From Pampinifervens sp037481935 (GTDB lineage Bacteria > Aquificota > Aquificia > Aquificales > Aquificaceae): a stretch of DNA of 64,000 nucleotides. Below the pieces are notes generated by a model. It did no database searches, was not told the DNA's origin, and was given only the letters and a program-made list of their open reading frames with translations. Of this stretch, positions 8,419 through 17,274 are shown one piece after another (position 1 is the stretch's first letter; each line of letters begins with the position of its first letter). The position numbers were made by a program, and so were the translations under genes. The DNA lies in contig NZ_JBJXCT010000001.1 of assembly GCF_046159715.1 (NCBI RefSeq), positions 62,001 through 126,000 on the forward strand, written 5' to 3'.

Positions 8419-9619
8419 GGATTACGCAAAATATACAAACGGTGAAGCTATTGAAGAACTGCAGAAAATAGCCGAAGATTTAAAGGGTCTTAAAGTGCTT
8501 CATATAAACACCACAAGAGAAGGCGGTGGTGTTGCGGAGATACTTTCGCGCTTAGTGCCCCTTATGCAAGCCTTAGGCATTCAAACCCACTGGGAAGTTT
8601 TTATAGGTCCGGAAGAATTCTTCAGGTTTACAAAAAAGCTACACAACATGCTCCATCTGCCGGGCTCTGGCACCATAGAAAGCTCTGAAGTAGCCCTGTA
8701 TTTGAAGACTACCTACACAAACCTGGAAAGGATAAGGACGCAGGATTACGATGTGGTGTTTGTGCACGACCCACAGCCTATGGGCATGGTTATAAACAAA
8801 GAGAAGCATCAAAAATGGGTCTGGAGATGCCACATAGATACCTCCACCCCGGACCCTAAAGCCTGGGACTTTATAGAGCTCTTTGTGAATGCTTACGATG
8901 TTGCCATTTTCCATATACCGGAGTTTGTCTACGAGAAGCTCAGCATCCCTTCCTACATCATACCACCCTCTATAGACCCTCTACATCCTAAGAATGCGGA
9001 AATTGAGGAAGATTTCAGAATAAATACCCTTACCAAATACGGCATAGACCCGGAAAGGCCTATACTCCTGCAGGTTTCTCGCTTTGACAGGCTAAAAGAC
9101 CCCTTTGGTGTATATAAGGCTTACAGAATGGTAAAGGAAAGGTATGACTGCCAGCTAATATTTGCCGGCTCTTACGCCGGCGATGACCCGGAAGGACAGG
9201 AGGTATACACAGAGCTTATAAACCTTACCGCTGGAGAGAAAGATGTCTTTGTTCTAAATTTGCCACCCAACAGCCACTTGGAGATAAACGCTCTTCAGAG
9301 GTCTGCCACTGTGGTATTTCAAAAGTCCATAAGAGAGGGTTTTGGGCTTGTAGTTTCGGAAGCTATGTGGAAGGAAAAGCCCGTCATAGGCGGTAATGTG
9401 GGCGGTATAAGAAGGCAAATCGTAGATGGTTTGACCGGGTTTCTGGTGAGCACCGTTGAAGGAGCCGCCTATAGGGCAAGACAGCTACTTGCGGACAAAG
9501 AGCTAAGAATAAAAATGGGCCTTTACGCAAAAGAAAGAGTAAAGCATCGCTTTCTGATAATAAGACATCTTAAAGACTACGTAGCACTCATAAGGAGCCT
9601 ATGTTTGAAAAGGTCTTAA
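8405..9619 (+). CDS. treT: Trehalose synthase TreT (GT4 glycosyltransferase)
   Basis: A 404-residue GT-B fold retaining glycosyltransferase matching TreT, which joins NDP-glucose and glucose reversibly into trehalose. Diagnostic pieces are VLHINTTREGGGVAEILSRL, VFVHDPQPMGMV, WRCHIDTSTPDP and LQVSRFDRLKDPFGVYKAY, plus the nucleotide-sugar motif REGFGLVVSEAMWKEKPVIG carrying the E-x7-E pair of the family. It overlaps DUF5752 upstream and the ClC gene downstream by 19 bases. The cluster therefore encodes two independent routes to trehalose, one from glucose-6-phosphate (OtsAB) and one from free glucose (TreT). Confidence 0.88.
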   Translation: MIRLEDYAKYTNGEAIEELQKIAEDLKGLKVLHINTTREGGGVAEILSRLVPLMQALGIQTHWEVFIGPEEFFRFTKKLHNMLHLPGSGTIESSEVALYLKTTYTNLERIRTQDYDVVFVHDPQPMGMVINKEKHQKWVWRCHIDTSTPDPKAWDFIELFVNAYDVAIFHIPEFVYEKLSIPSYIIPPSIDPLHPKNAEIEEDFRINTLTKYGIDPERPILLQVSRFDRLKDPFGVYKAYRMVKERYDCQLIFAGSYAGDDPEGQEVYTELINLTAGEKDVFVLNLPPNSHLEINALQRSATVVFQKSIREGFGLVVSEAMWKEKPVIGGNVGGIRRQIVDGLTGFLVSTVEGAAYRARQLLADKELRIKMGLYAKERVKHRFLIIRHLKDYVALIRSLCLKRS

Positions 9620-11193
9620 ATAAAACCTTCAAAAAACACCTTATGTATGTATTGTTGGGCGTCCTCTGTGGTTTTGTGGCGGTAATCTTTGTGTATGCAA
9701 TAGATTTAGTGGAAAGCTACACTTTGAACCTCATTGCTCACTACTACCCTCCTAAACCTGCCGGAGAAGGCTACAGAGAAGCCTTTACCTTTTATCCTGA
9801 ACGTTTTTACCTCCTGCCCCTTCTTACCGCTCTTGCTGGACTGATTTCCGGAATTTTAACAACCTTTTTATCTCCGGAATCTGCGGGCGTAGGCACCGAC
9901 TCGGCAATAAAAGCCTACCATGAAGAAAAAAGGCTCTCCTTTTTGTCCTCCGTGGTCAAGTTGATAACCTCTTCTTTCACCATAGGCATGGGTGGCACCT
10001 CCGGAAGGGAGGGACCCATAGCTCTGATAGGTGCAGGTATAGGTTCTACCCTGTCAAGCCTTTTACAGCTTCCCAAGGAAGAAGGAAGAGTTATGCTGGG
10101 GGTAGGGCTCGGAGCCGGTATTTCTGCCATATTCAAAGCTCCTCTGGCTGGTGCCTTAATAAGCGCGGAGGTGTTTTTTAAAAAGGACTTTGACATAGAG
10201 AACTTGATACCGGCCTTTTTGGCTTGTATAAGCTCCTATATAACGGTGGGTTTTTTCCTTGGCTTTGAGCCAATATTTTCGGTGCATATTCCGGAGGGTG
10301 TAAATCTAAAGGCTTCTGCACTCTTTGCCTACTTTTTCTTCGGTTTGTTCTGTGCCATCTTTGTGAGGCTCTTTATTTTACTATTCTTCAGGGTAAAAGC
10401 TCTTTTTGAAGAATTAAAGATAAAGCACTATTTAAAGCCTGTTATCGGCGGATTTATGGCAGGCATTGTGGGAATACTTTCACCCTTTGCCATAGGAAAT
10501 GGGTATGGATATCTGCAGCTTATACTTGATTTAAAGCTTATAGACCCCTTACTTATACTTACTGGAGCTGTTGGAGTTGCCTTAGGTGTTTCCTTTACTC
10601 TTGGTTCTGGTATGTCTGGCGGTATCTTTGGACCTTCTGTTATGATGGGTGGTCTCTTGGGAGCTTTCTATAGCTTGCTTTTGAATAAACACCTTGGGCT
10701 TGACCTCCACGTGCCCTCCTTTACCGTGGTAGGAATGGTAGCCTTCTTTGGAGCTGCCGCAAAAGCACCCCTTTCCAAGTCAAGTTAATACAAGGCTTGA
10801 TTCCTTAGCATACAGAGAAGAATGGGGGATTTTGAACCTTGAAAGGCTCAAGGTGAAGGACTATATGGAGGAAGCTATAACCCTGCAAGCCCACCAGCCT
10901 ATAGAAGAGGCTAAAAGGCTAATGGGAGAGCATCTAATAAGTGGTCTAGTGGTTTTAGAGGGGGTAGGGTTGTTGGAATCCTTACAAAGAGCGACCTAAG
11001 TAAAGAGGGAGAAACTGTTAGGGACCTTATGAGTGTTGATGTTATAACAGTAAAGCTGGAGGATAACTTAGCGGATGCCCTAAGGCTTATGCTCACAAAG
11101 GGTATAGGACACCTTCCTGTTGTTGAAGAAGGCAGGCTCTTAGGTATCATAACTCGCGAGCATATAGCAAGGGCGGTAAGGGAGTTAAAATAA
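9601..11193 (+). pseudogene. ClC chloride channel/transporter with CBS domains, disrupted
   Basis: The first 395 codons encode a ClC membrane core, with GTSGREGPIALIG (gating Glu ~137) and GSGMSGGIFGPSVMMGG. The frame stops soon after AAAKAPL. Similarity resumes in another frame at ~10776 (QVNTRLDSLAYREE), so about 35-40 codons normally found here, covering the last membrane helices, are missing. A tandem CBS part follows (VKDYMEEAITLQAHQPIEEA), but a run of five G at ~10959-10963 shifts the frame. The rest (GILTKSDLS...LPVVEEGRLLGIITREH) reads on in the original frame to 11193. One lesion is a deletion and one a single-base change, so decay is likelier than a single sequencing error. Confidence 0.8.
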
Positions 11194-11197
11194 AAGT

Positions 11198-11674
11198 ATG
11201 CTACAGATAGAGGTGCTTCAGGGAAGCCTACTTGAGATTGAGGCTGATGCTATTGTGAACCCTTCTAACTCTCTGGGCTATATGGGTGGTGGTGTGGCAG
11301 GTATTATAAAAAAAGCAGGCGGTAGTATTATAGAAAAGGAAGCCATTCTGAAAGCGCCCATAAGTGTGGGATCTGCGGTGTTTACATCCGCTGGAAGGTT
11401 AAAATTTAAAGGTGTGATACATGCGCCTACCATGGAGGAACCTGCAATGGAAACTACTGAGGAAAAGGTCAGAAAGGCTGTCAGGGCAGCCCTTGAACTC
11501 GCAGATAACATGGGCTTTAAAAGTATTGCCATGCCTGGCATGGGAACAGGTGTAGGAAAGCTTCCCAAGGATGTCTCCGCAAGGGCTATGATAGATGAGA
11601 TAAGGAATGTTCAGGCAAAGAACCTCAAGAGGATTCTTCTTGTTGACCTTGACTGGCAGATGGTGGAGGAGTAG
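11198..11674 (+). CDS. Macro domain (ADP-ribose binding) protein
   Basis: A 158-residue single macro domain. The ADP-ribose-binding loops are visible: IVNPSNSLGYMGGGVAGIIKKAGG near the N-terminus (Asn and the Gly-rich loop) and IAMPGMGTGVGKLP, the phosphate-binding loop. Family members bind or hydrolyse ADP-ribose derivatives such as O-acetyl-ADP-ribose or ADP-ribosylated proteins. It starts four bases after the disrupted ClC frame and uses host-like codons in its second half, so it probably marks the right edge of the trehalose block. A 15-base gap separates it from pabB. Confidence 0.9.
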   Translation: MLQIEVLQGSLLEIEADAIVNPSNSLGYMGGGVAGIIKKAGGSIIEKEAILKAPISVGSAVFTSAGRLKFKGVIHAPTMEEPAMETTEEKVRKAVRAALELADNMGFKSIAMPGMGTGVGKLPKDVSARAMIDEIRNVQAKNLKRILLVDLDWQMVEE

Positions 11675-11689
11675 AGAAGGCTTCTGTGA

Positions 11690-12709
11690 ATGCGTCTTGT
11701 GCTCTCTGGAGGATGGCTCGGCAGGGAGGGGATATATGAGGCTAAGATAAAGAGAGTCCGTTTCCTCCACTCCCATGAGGAGCTATCTGGTTCGTCTTCT
11801 GGTTTTGTGGTGCTTTCTTACGCCCTTAGCTCGCAGACGCTACGCGTGCCGGTAAAAGCCTCTGGGCTTCCGGCAGTCATCTACCTTGAGCTTGAGGGAT
11901 TTTATCCTCTTTCCAGAGAGCCCGAACAGGTAAGACTCACGAAAGCCTCCTCTTCTTTCAGCCCTGAGGGCTACATGCATGCGGTAAGAAGAACAAAGGA
12001 TTTCATAGCGGACGGTGTGGTATACCAGCTTAACCTTACCTGCAGGTTTGACTTCCTTCTGGAGGGAAGCCCCCTTGACCTTTTTCTCCAATACTACAGA
12101 AATCAACCCGTGCCCTACGCCTTTTTTCTTGAGCTTGAGGACTTTTACCTTATGAGCGGCTCTATGGAACTCTTTCTAAAAAAGAAGGGAGAGATCATTG
12201 AGAGCAGGCCTATAAAGGGCACCGCAGAAAGGAGGGAGGAGTTGCTCGGTAGCGAGAAGGACAGGGCTGAGAACCTTATGATAACGGATATGGTCAGGAA
12301 CGACCTTTCAAGGATTGCCATGCCGGGAAGCGTGGAGGTGTCCGAGCTCTTCAGGGTTGAGGAGTTCAGAACCCTTTTTCAGATGTACTCCACCGTGAGG
12401 GCAAGAACAAGAAGGAGCCTGCCAGAGATACTGTATGAAACCTTTCCACCTGCCTCCGTGGTAGGTGCACCCAAGAAAAAGGCGGTGGAGGTCATAAACC
12501 AGCTTGAGCCTCACAGCAGAGACTACTACTGCGGTGCGGGGGGTCTTGTGATGGGAGAGGATTTTACCCTTAGCGTTCTCATAAGGACTGCGGTTGGCTC
12601 TGGTGAGAGACTGTCCTACTATGCGGGTGCGGGCATAGTATGGGACTCAGAGCAAGAGAGGGAGTGGGAAGAGGTTCTTCTCAAGACCAGAGCCTTTTCT
12701 TCGTTATAA
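11690..12709 (+). CDS. pabB: Aminodeoxychorismate synthase component I
   Basis: A 339-residue chorismate-binding enzyme that makes 4-amino-4-deoxychorismate for folate. The active-site motif reads RPIKGTAERR; the Lys in PIKGT is characteristic of PabB, whereas anthranilate synthase has PIAGT. Other family motifs are DMVRNDLSRIA, FRTLFQMYSTV, ASVVGAPKKKAVEVI and YCGAGGLVMGEDF. The protein is short because the N-terminal half of the usual ~450-residue enzyme is reduced, as in several thermophile forms. No pabA or pabC is adjacent. hisZ follows after 9 bases. Confidence 0.88.
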   Translation: MRLVLSGGWLGREGIYEAKIKRVRFLHSHEELSGSSSGFVVLSYALSSQTLRVPVKASGLPAVIYLELEGFYPLSREPEQVRLTKASSSFSPEGYMHAVRRTKDFIADGVVYQLNLTCRFDFLLEGSPLDLFLQYYRNQPVPYAFFLELEDFYLMSGSMELFLKKKGEIIESRPIKGTAERREELLGSEKDRAENLMITDMVRNDLSRIAMPGSVEVSELFRVEEFRTLFQMYSTVRARTRRSLPEILYETFPPASVVGAPKKKAVEVINQLEPHSRDYYCGAGGLVMGEDFTLSVLIRTAVGSGERLSYYAGAGIVWDSEQEREWEEVLLKTRAFSSL

Positions 12710-12718
12710 TAACTCTCC

Positions 12719-13567
12719 GTGAGGTTTCCACCGCAGGAACGCTTTTTCAACTTTGAAGAGTCAAAAAGGCTCAAGACCTTTTTTCTCAGAGCCTGTGAAA
12801 CCTTTCCAGAATACAGCTTCATAATGCTCCCATCCTTGGAAGTATACAGCCCTGGTCTTTATGGAGAAGGGGCTTTTGTGGTGGGAAGTCTTCAGGATGG
12901 AAGCCTTCTGTGCCTCAGAAAGGACTGGACGGTGAGCCTTGCGAGGTTTCTGAGCCTCCAAAGAGAGCTTGAGCTTCCCCTGAAAGTTTTCTACTTTGGA
13001 AACACCTTCTCCACCGGCTCTGAGCTGGAGAGCTTTCAGGTGGGCATTGAGGTGCTGGGTGAACCTTCCTCTGATGCGGAGGTGGATGTAATTCAGAAGA
13101 TTGGAGACTACCTGAAAGCCTGCGGACTATCTGGGCTTCAGGTGAGCCTTGGACACGTGGCCATTGCGGAGGGGCTTCTCAGAAAGCATGGTGAAAGACA
13201 CAGAAAGGCCCTTCTTGAGAAAAACTTTAGCGAGCTATCTGAGGCGGAAGAGCTCAGAGAGCTACTTCTTACACAGGGTGGGCCTGAGGTGCTGGAGGAC
13301 TTCAGAAGAAAACATCCTGAGTTTTCCTCAGAGTGCGACAGGCTTCTGGAGGTATACAGCAGGCTAAGAGGGCTGGAAGTGCTCTTTGACCTCTCAGAGC
13401 TACGACCTCAGAGCTATTACACGGGTATAGTCTTTGAGTTCTTCCATCCTTCTCTGGGCTACCCGGTGGCGGGGGGTGGAAGGTATGATGGTCTTTACAG
13501 CACTCTGGGGAGGGACCTGTGTGCGGTGGGCGGGGCGGTCTACCTTGACAGGCTACTTGAGCTCTGA
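12719..13567 (+). CDS. hisZ: ATP phosphoribosyltransferase regulatory subunit HisZ-like
   Basis: A 282-residue protein with the class II aminoacyl-tRNA synthetase fold, like HisRS but short and lacking the anticodon-binding domain; this matches HisZ, the regulatory partner of short-form HisG in histidine synthesis. Motif 2-like LLCLRKDWTVSLAR, then KVFYFGNTF and ESFQVGIEVLG, and a C-terminal SYYTGIVFEFFHP and PVAGGGRYDGLYSTLG are recognisable. The start is GTG at 12719. Its 3' end overlaps the end of convergent metK by 15 bases. A HisRS paralogue cannot be ruled out, but length and missing C-terminal domain favour HisZ. Confidence 0.82.
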   Translation: MRFPPQERFFNFEESKRLKTFFLRACETFPEYSFIMLPSLEVYSPGLYGEGAFVVGSLQDGSLLCLRKDWTVSLARFLSLQRELELPLKVFYFGNTFSTGSELESFQVGIEVLGEPSSDAEVDVIQKIGDYLKACGLSGLQVSLGHVAIAEGLLRKHGERHRKALLEKNFSELSEAEELRELLLTQGGPEVLEDFRRKHPEFSSECDRLLEVYSRLRGLEVLFDLSELRPQSYYTGIVFEFFHPSLGYPVAGGGRYDGLYSTLGRDLCAVGGAVYLDRLLEL

Positions 13568-14683
13568 AAACTCTTCCAGCCTCGTGAGCCTCTCCCAGGG
13601 AAGGTTTTCCTTTCCAAAGTGTCCGTAGCAGGCGGTCTGCCTGTATATGGGCTTTCTCAGGTCAAGAAAGTCTATCATCCTTTTGGGGCTTGTGGGGAAA
13701 ACTTCAAGGAGCCTTTCCCTTATCCTTTCTCTGTCTACCTTTTCCGTTCCGTAAGTCTCTATATCAAAGGCTATTACCTCGCTCATGCCAAAGGCGTAAG
13801 CCATCTGCACCATGCACCTGTCTGCAAGACCGCTTGCCACCACATGCTTTGCCATCATACGTGCCATGTAGGAGGCGGTTCTGTCCGTTTTGGTGGGGTC
13901 TTTGCCCGAGAAGGCACTTCCTCCAGAGTATGCCACATCTCCGTAGGCGTCAGAGACTATCTTTCTTCCCGTCTGCCCTGCATCTGCCGCGGGACCTCCC
14001 AGCACAAACCTTCCGGAGGGGTTCACAAGCATGCGTGTGTCTCTGCTTATCAGGTTCTGGGGCACCACCTTCTTTATTGCCTCTTCCACCATAAAGTCCC
14101 TCAACTTTTCAAGCTGGGTCTCAGGGTCATGCTGACAGAAGACTATGATGTCCTTGACAAAAAGGGGCTTATTATCCTCGTAAAGCACAGTAATGAGAAC
14201 TTTACCGTCAGGTCTCAGAAAAGGGGCTTTGCCTGACTTTCTCAAATCCGATATACGCTGAGAAAGGCTGTGAGCAAGGCTTATAGGCACTGGCATCAGG
14301 TTATCTGTCTCACTGCAGGCATAGCCCACCACTGTGGCCGTGTCCCCTGCACCCTCTGAGGATATTCCAAGGACTATCTCAGGGCTCTGTTCTTCTATGG
14401 AGGTTATGACCGCAGAGGAATCTGCATCAAAGCCATGCTCAGGTCTGTTATATCCCACCTCTTTTACGGTTTTTCTGACCACACCGGGTATGTCCACATA
14501 GCTCTCCGTGGAAACATGTCCGGCCACAAAGGTCATGCCAGAAAGGAGGAGTATTTCAAGGGATACTCTGCTGTAGGGGTCTTTTCTTATGAACTCATCA
14601 AGAAGGGCATCCGCTATGAGGTCTGCCAGCTTGTCTGGATGTCCCTCCATGGGGGACTCTGCCATCTTTATGGTCCTTCCCAT
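13553..14683 (-). CDS. metK: S-adenosylmethionine synthetase
   Basis: A 376-residue MetK, which condenses ATP and methionine into S-adenosylmethionine. Motifs are ESPMEGHPDKLADLIADALLDE at the N-terminus (ATP/methionine-binding His and Asp), GEGAGD-like ISSEGAGDTATVVGYAC, and the P-loop-like GGSAFSGKDPTKTDRTASYMAR. It belongs to the bacterial/eukaryotic MetK family, not the archaeal one. It is the last gene of a leftward group rpsP-khpA-metK, only 16 bases beyond khpA. No SAM riboswitch-like leader fits in that short gap. Confidence 0.95.
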   Translation of the reverse strand: MGRTIKMAESPMEGHPDKLADLIADALLDEFIRKDPYSRVSLEILLLSGMTFVAGHVSTESYVDIPGVVRKTVKEVGYNRPEHGFDADSSAVITSIEEQSPEIVLGISSEGAGDTATVVGYACSETDNLMPVPISLAHSLSQRISDLRKSGKAPFLRPDGKVLITVLYEDNKPLFVKDIIVFCQHDPETQLEKLRDFMVEEAIKKVVPQNLISRDTRMLVNPSGRFVLGGPAADAGQTGRKIVSDAYGDVAYSGGSAFSGKDPTKTDRTASYMARMMAKHVVASGLADRCMVQMAYAFGMSEVIAFDIETYGTEKVDRERIRERLLEVFPTSPKRMIDFLDLRKPIYRQTACYGHFGKENLPWERLTRLEEFSELK

Positions 14684-14699
14684 GGAGGTCTATTATAAA

Positions 14700-14939
14700 C
14701 TACTCCAGTATTTCAAGAACCACCCTCTTATTTATTTTCCTTCCCATAGAGGAGAGGATGGTCCTGAGAGACCTGGCTATACGCCCGCCCCTGCCTATTA
14801 CCTTACCCAGGTCGTTCTTGTCAACCCTGAGCTCAATAACCACTGTCTTTTCTCCTTCAATCTCCTGAACGTTTACCCTCTCAGGGTTGTCCACGAGGGA
14901 TTTGGCAGTAATCTCAACTATGTCCCTTAGCTGGCTCAT
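14700..14939 (-). CDS. khpA: KH domain RNA-binding protein KhpA
   Basis: A 79-residue single KH-domain protein. The GxxG nucleic-acid loop is visible in LGKVIGRGGRIARSLRTIL. In many bacteria the order rpsP-khpA is conserved and the protein is a small RNA chaperone partnering KhpB. Here it lies 13 bases downstream of rpsP and just upstream of metK, all on the minus strand, so co-transcription with the ribosomal protein gene is likely. Confidence 0.92.
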   Translation of the reverse strand: MSQLRDIVEITAKSLVDNPERVNVQEIEGEKTVVIELRVDKNDLGKVIGRGGRIARSLRTILSSMGRKINKRVVLEILE

Positions 14940-14952
14940 GGTTTACCTCCTG

Positions 14953-15192
14953 TCAGAGTATTTTTGCGTTCTTGAGTATGGCTTTTGCCCTGTCTGTGAT
15001 TTCTGCTCCCTTCTGGAGCCATTCTTTGAGCTTTTCTTCCTTTACCTCTATGAGCCTCTTGTTTACAGGGTCGTAGGTGGCTATGACATCCACCACCTTG
15101 CCATCTCTGGGAGCCTTCGCGTCAGCCACCACAAGCCTGTATATGGGGTGATGCCTTCTTCCGTATCTTGATACTCTTATCCTCAGAGCCAT
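14953..15192 (-). CDS. rpsP: 30S ribosomal protein S16
   Basis: A 79-residue S16 with the family N-terminus ALRIRVSRYGRRHHPIYRLVVADA followed by PRDGKVVDVIATYDPVNK and a C-terminal WLQKGAEITDRAKAILKNAKIL. It is a structural protein of the small ribosomal subunit. The gene begins a leftward operon. The usual downstream rimM and trmD are absent; after khpA comes metK instead. Confidence 0.97.
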   Translation of the reverse strand: MALRIRVSRYGRRHHPIYRLVVADAKAPRDGKVVDVIATYDPVNKRLIEVKEEKLKEWLQKGAEITDRAKAILKNAKIL

Positions 15193-15226
15193 CTCTGCCT
15201 CCTCAACACAGTCTGTTTATTATACA

Positions 15227-17233
15227 CTATTTCCTCACAGAATTCAACACCACGCTCAGGGAAGAAAGAGCCATCATAAGCCCCGCAAGCTCAGGCTTGA
15301 GGTATACGCCTTCATTGTAAAGAAGCCCGCCAGCTATAGGTATGCCAAGAAGGTTATACACAAATGCCCAGAAGAGGTTTTGCCTTATTCTTCTTATTGT
15401 CCTGTCTCTATAATCAAAGAAGGTCTTTATACCCTCTATGCCCTTCAGAAGCACCACATCGCCTGCTCTCTTTGCCATGTCAGTTCCTGAGCCTATTGCA
15501 AAGGAAAGGTCTGCTCTTGCCATGGCAGGCGCATCGTTTATGCCATCTCCCACCACAGCAACCTTCAGACCCTTCTGCTGGAAATTCTCCACTACCCTTA
15601 GCTTGTCCTCTGGCTTTGCACCAGCCATGAAGTTTTCAATCCCGAGTTCCTGAGCAACGAGCCTTGCCTTTTCTTCGTTATCACCTGTTAGCATAAAGAC
15701 ATCAACGCCCTTTGACCTCAGAAAGGAGAGGATTTCTTTTGCCTCCGGTCTTATGCTGTCCTCAAAGTAAAACTCTGCAAGCTTTGTGCCGTTTCTGTAG
15801 AGGGCTACACCCTCCTCGGACCTTCCAAGAAGATAATCCTCACATAGCACACCCACTCCAGCCTCCTCTCTGCAGTTGCCGACTATCACCGCAGTTATGC
15901 CCTTCTGGAGGCAGTAGTCTCTCAGAGCAAGGGAGTACGGATGGTTTGAAGCCTGTGCAAGTCCGCAGGCGAGACTGAGGGCATCTTCTCTATACAGCCT
16001 GAAATTCAAAAGCCTGGGCTTACCCTCTGTGAGAGTTCCCGTCTTGTCCATGACTACAAGGTCTGGGTGCTTTTCAAGGGCTGATGGGTCCTTTATCAGG
16101 ACACCCTGCCTGTATGCCCTGAAGAGACCCACAGTAAGGGCGAGGGGGACAGCAATGCCAAAGGCACAGGGACAGGAGACCACGAGCACTGCCAGAGAAA
16201 AGCTTACAGCCCTCTGAAGGTCTCCAGTTTTTAAAAACCACAGTAAGAAAACTACAACTGCCAGCACAACCACAAACTGAACAAAATAGTGGGAAAACCT
16301 GTCTGCAAGCCTCTGTATCCTTGGTTTTTTGCTGAGGGTCTCTTCCACCATTCTGACAAGGAGGTTTGTATAGCTGCTGGCAAAGGTCCTTTCAACCCTT
16401 GCCTTTGCATAGCCAGAAACCACTAAGCTACCAGATATGAGCTTTTCGTCCTGCCTCTTCAGAACTGGCACGCTCTCACCTGTTATAAGAGATTCGTCTA
16501 CTTCAAGAGAGCCCTCGAGCACCCTGCAGTCCACAGGCACCATCTCCCCAGTCCTGAGAATAAGCGTATCTCCCACAAAAACCTCCTGCAGTGACCTTTC
16601 TTCTTCCCTATCCTTCCTCATTACCTTTACCTTCATTGTCTGGATTCCAAATAACTCTCTCAAACTCTTTAGAGCCCTCGCCCTTACCCATTCTTCTAGG
16701 AACTTACCCGTCTTTACGAAGGTTATAAGAAAGGCAGAAGTTTCAAAGAAAGGCTCACCGTGAAGAGTTCCCATCATAGCCAAGAGGCTGTAAAAAAGTG
16801 CGGAAGTACTACCAAGGGCGACAAGAAGGTCCATGTTTCCCACCCTTGCCTTCAATGAGCTTATTGCCCCCCTATAGAAGCTGTATCCACCCAGAGCCTG
16901 AACTCCAGCGGAAAGGAAAGCCTGAAGGTAAAGACTTGGGGGACTATGCCAGAGCATTAGGGCCATTATCAGAAGGCTTGAAAGCCAGCAGAAAAGTAAA
17001 AGTTCCAGAGATCTGCTTCTGCCAGTCACCCCTTCAACTCTGTATCCAAGGGACTCTATAACACTTTTTATCTGCTCAATTCCCAAGAGCTCCTCGTTAA
17101 ACTCCACAACCACCCTTCCCAGTTCAAAGGACACCTGAACATGTTCCACCCCCCTGAGCTTTTTAAGGCTTATCTCTATTGCCCTCGCACAGTTTACGCA
17201 GGTCATTCCAGAGACTTTAAGAGATGCACGCAT
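15227..17233 (-). CDS. copA: Copper-exporting P1B-type ATPase
   Basis: A 668-residue heavy-metal P-type ATPase. It has one N-terminal HMA domain with GMTCVNCARAIE (CxxC), then membrane helices. The transmembrane metal site is SCPCAFGIAVPLAL (CPC), the phosphorylation site is DKTGTLTEG, and the hinge is GDGINDAPAMARAD. The actuator motif is ITGES. These mark a copper/silver exporter of the cytoplasmic membrane. It is preceded by a peroxiredoxin on the same strand 41 bases away. No CueR- or CsoR-like regulator is adjacent. Confidence 0.93.
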   Translation of the reverse strand: MRASLKVSGMTCVNCARAIEISLKKLRGVEHVQVSFELGRVVVEFNEELLGIEQIKSVIESLGYRVEGVTGRSRSLELLLFCWLSSLLIMALMLWHSPPSLYLQAFLSAGVQALGGYSFYRGAISSLKARVGNMDLLVALGSTSALFYSLLAMMGTLHGEPFFETSAFLITFVKTGKFLEEWVRARALKSLRELFGIQTMKVKVMRKDREEERSLQEVFVGDTLILRTGEMVPVDCRVLEGSLEVDESLITGESVPVLKRQDEKLISGSLVVSGYAKARVERTFASSYTNLLVRMVEETLSKKPRIQRLADRFSHYFVQFVVVLAVVVFLLWFLKTGDLQRAVSFSLAVLVVSCPCAFGIAVPLALTVGLFRAYRQGVLIKDPSALEKHPDLVVMDKTGTLTEGKPRLLNFRLYREDALSLACGLAQASNHPYSLALRDYCLQKGITAVIVGNCREEAGVGVLCEDYLLGRSEEGVALYRNGTKLAEFYFEDSIRPEAKEILSFLRSKGVDVFMLTGDNEEKARLVAQELGIENFMAGAKPEDKLRVVENFQQKGLKVAVVGDGINDAPAMARADLSFAIGSGTDMAKRAGDVVLLKGIEGIKTFFDYRDRTIRRIRQNLFWAFVYNLLGIPIAGGLLYNEGVYLKPELAGLMMALSSLSVVLNSVRK

Positions 17234-17274
17234 ACACTGAATATGCTATCAAAAAGCTGTTAATTTCAAGAAGT

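Larger units (their letters stand above)
5619..11193 (+). other. Putative acquired island: trehalose synthesis plus ClC remnant
   Basis: Four consecutive genes (otsAB, DUF5752, treT, clc) start 12 bases after tRNA-Arg and end 4 bases before the macro-domain gene. Much of the block uses TTA for Leu, CAA for Gln and AAA for Lys far more than the neighbours, which prefer CTT/CTC/CTG and CAG; the DUF5752 gene is closest to the host style. The genes overlap each other. The insertion point next to a tRNA is typical of islands. No integrase and no repeated copy of the tRNA 3' end was found at the far border, so the mechanism of entry is unproved. Confidence 0.5.

Noticed and set aside
13619..14236. 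205-codon open frame opposite metK
   Set aside because: Antisense to an intact conserved enzyme, with atypical Cys/His-rich content and no ribosome site.
14700..14960. SAM riboswitch before metK
   Set aside because: Only 16 bases separate metK from khpA, too short for any SAM riboswitch.
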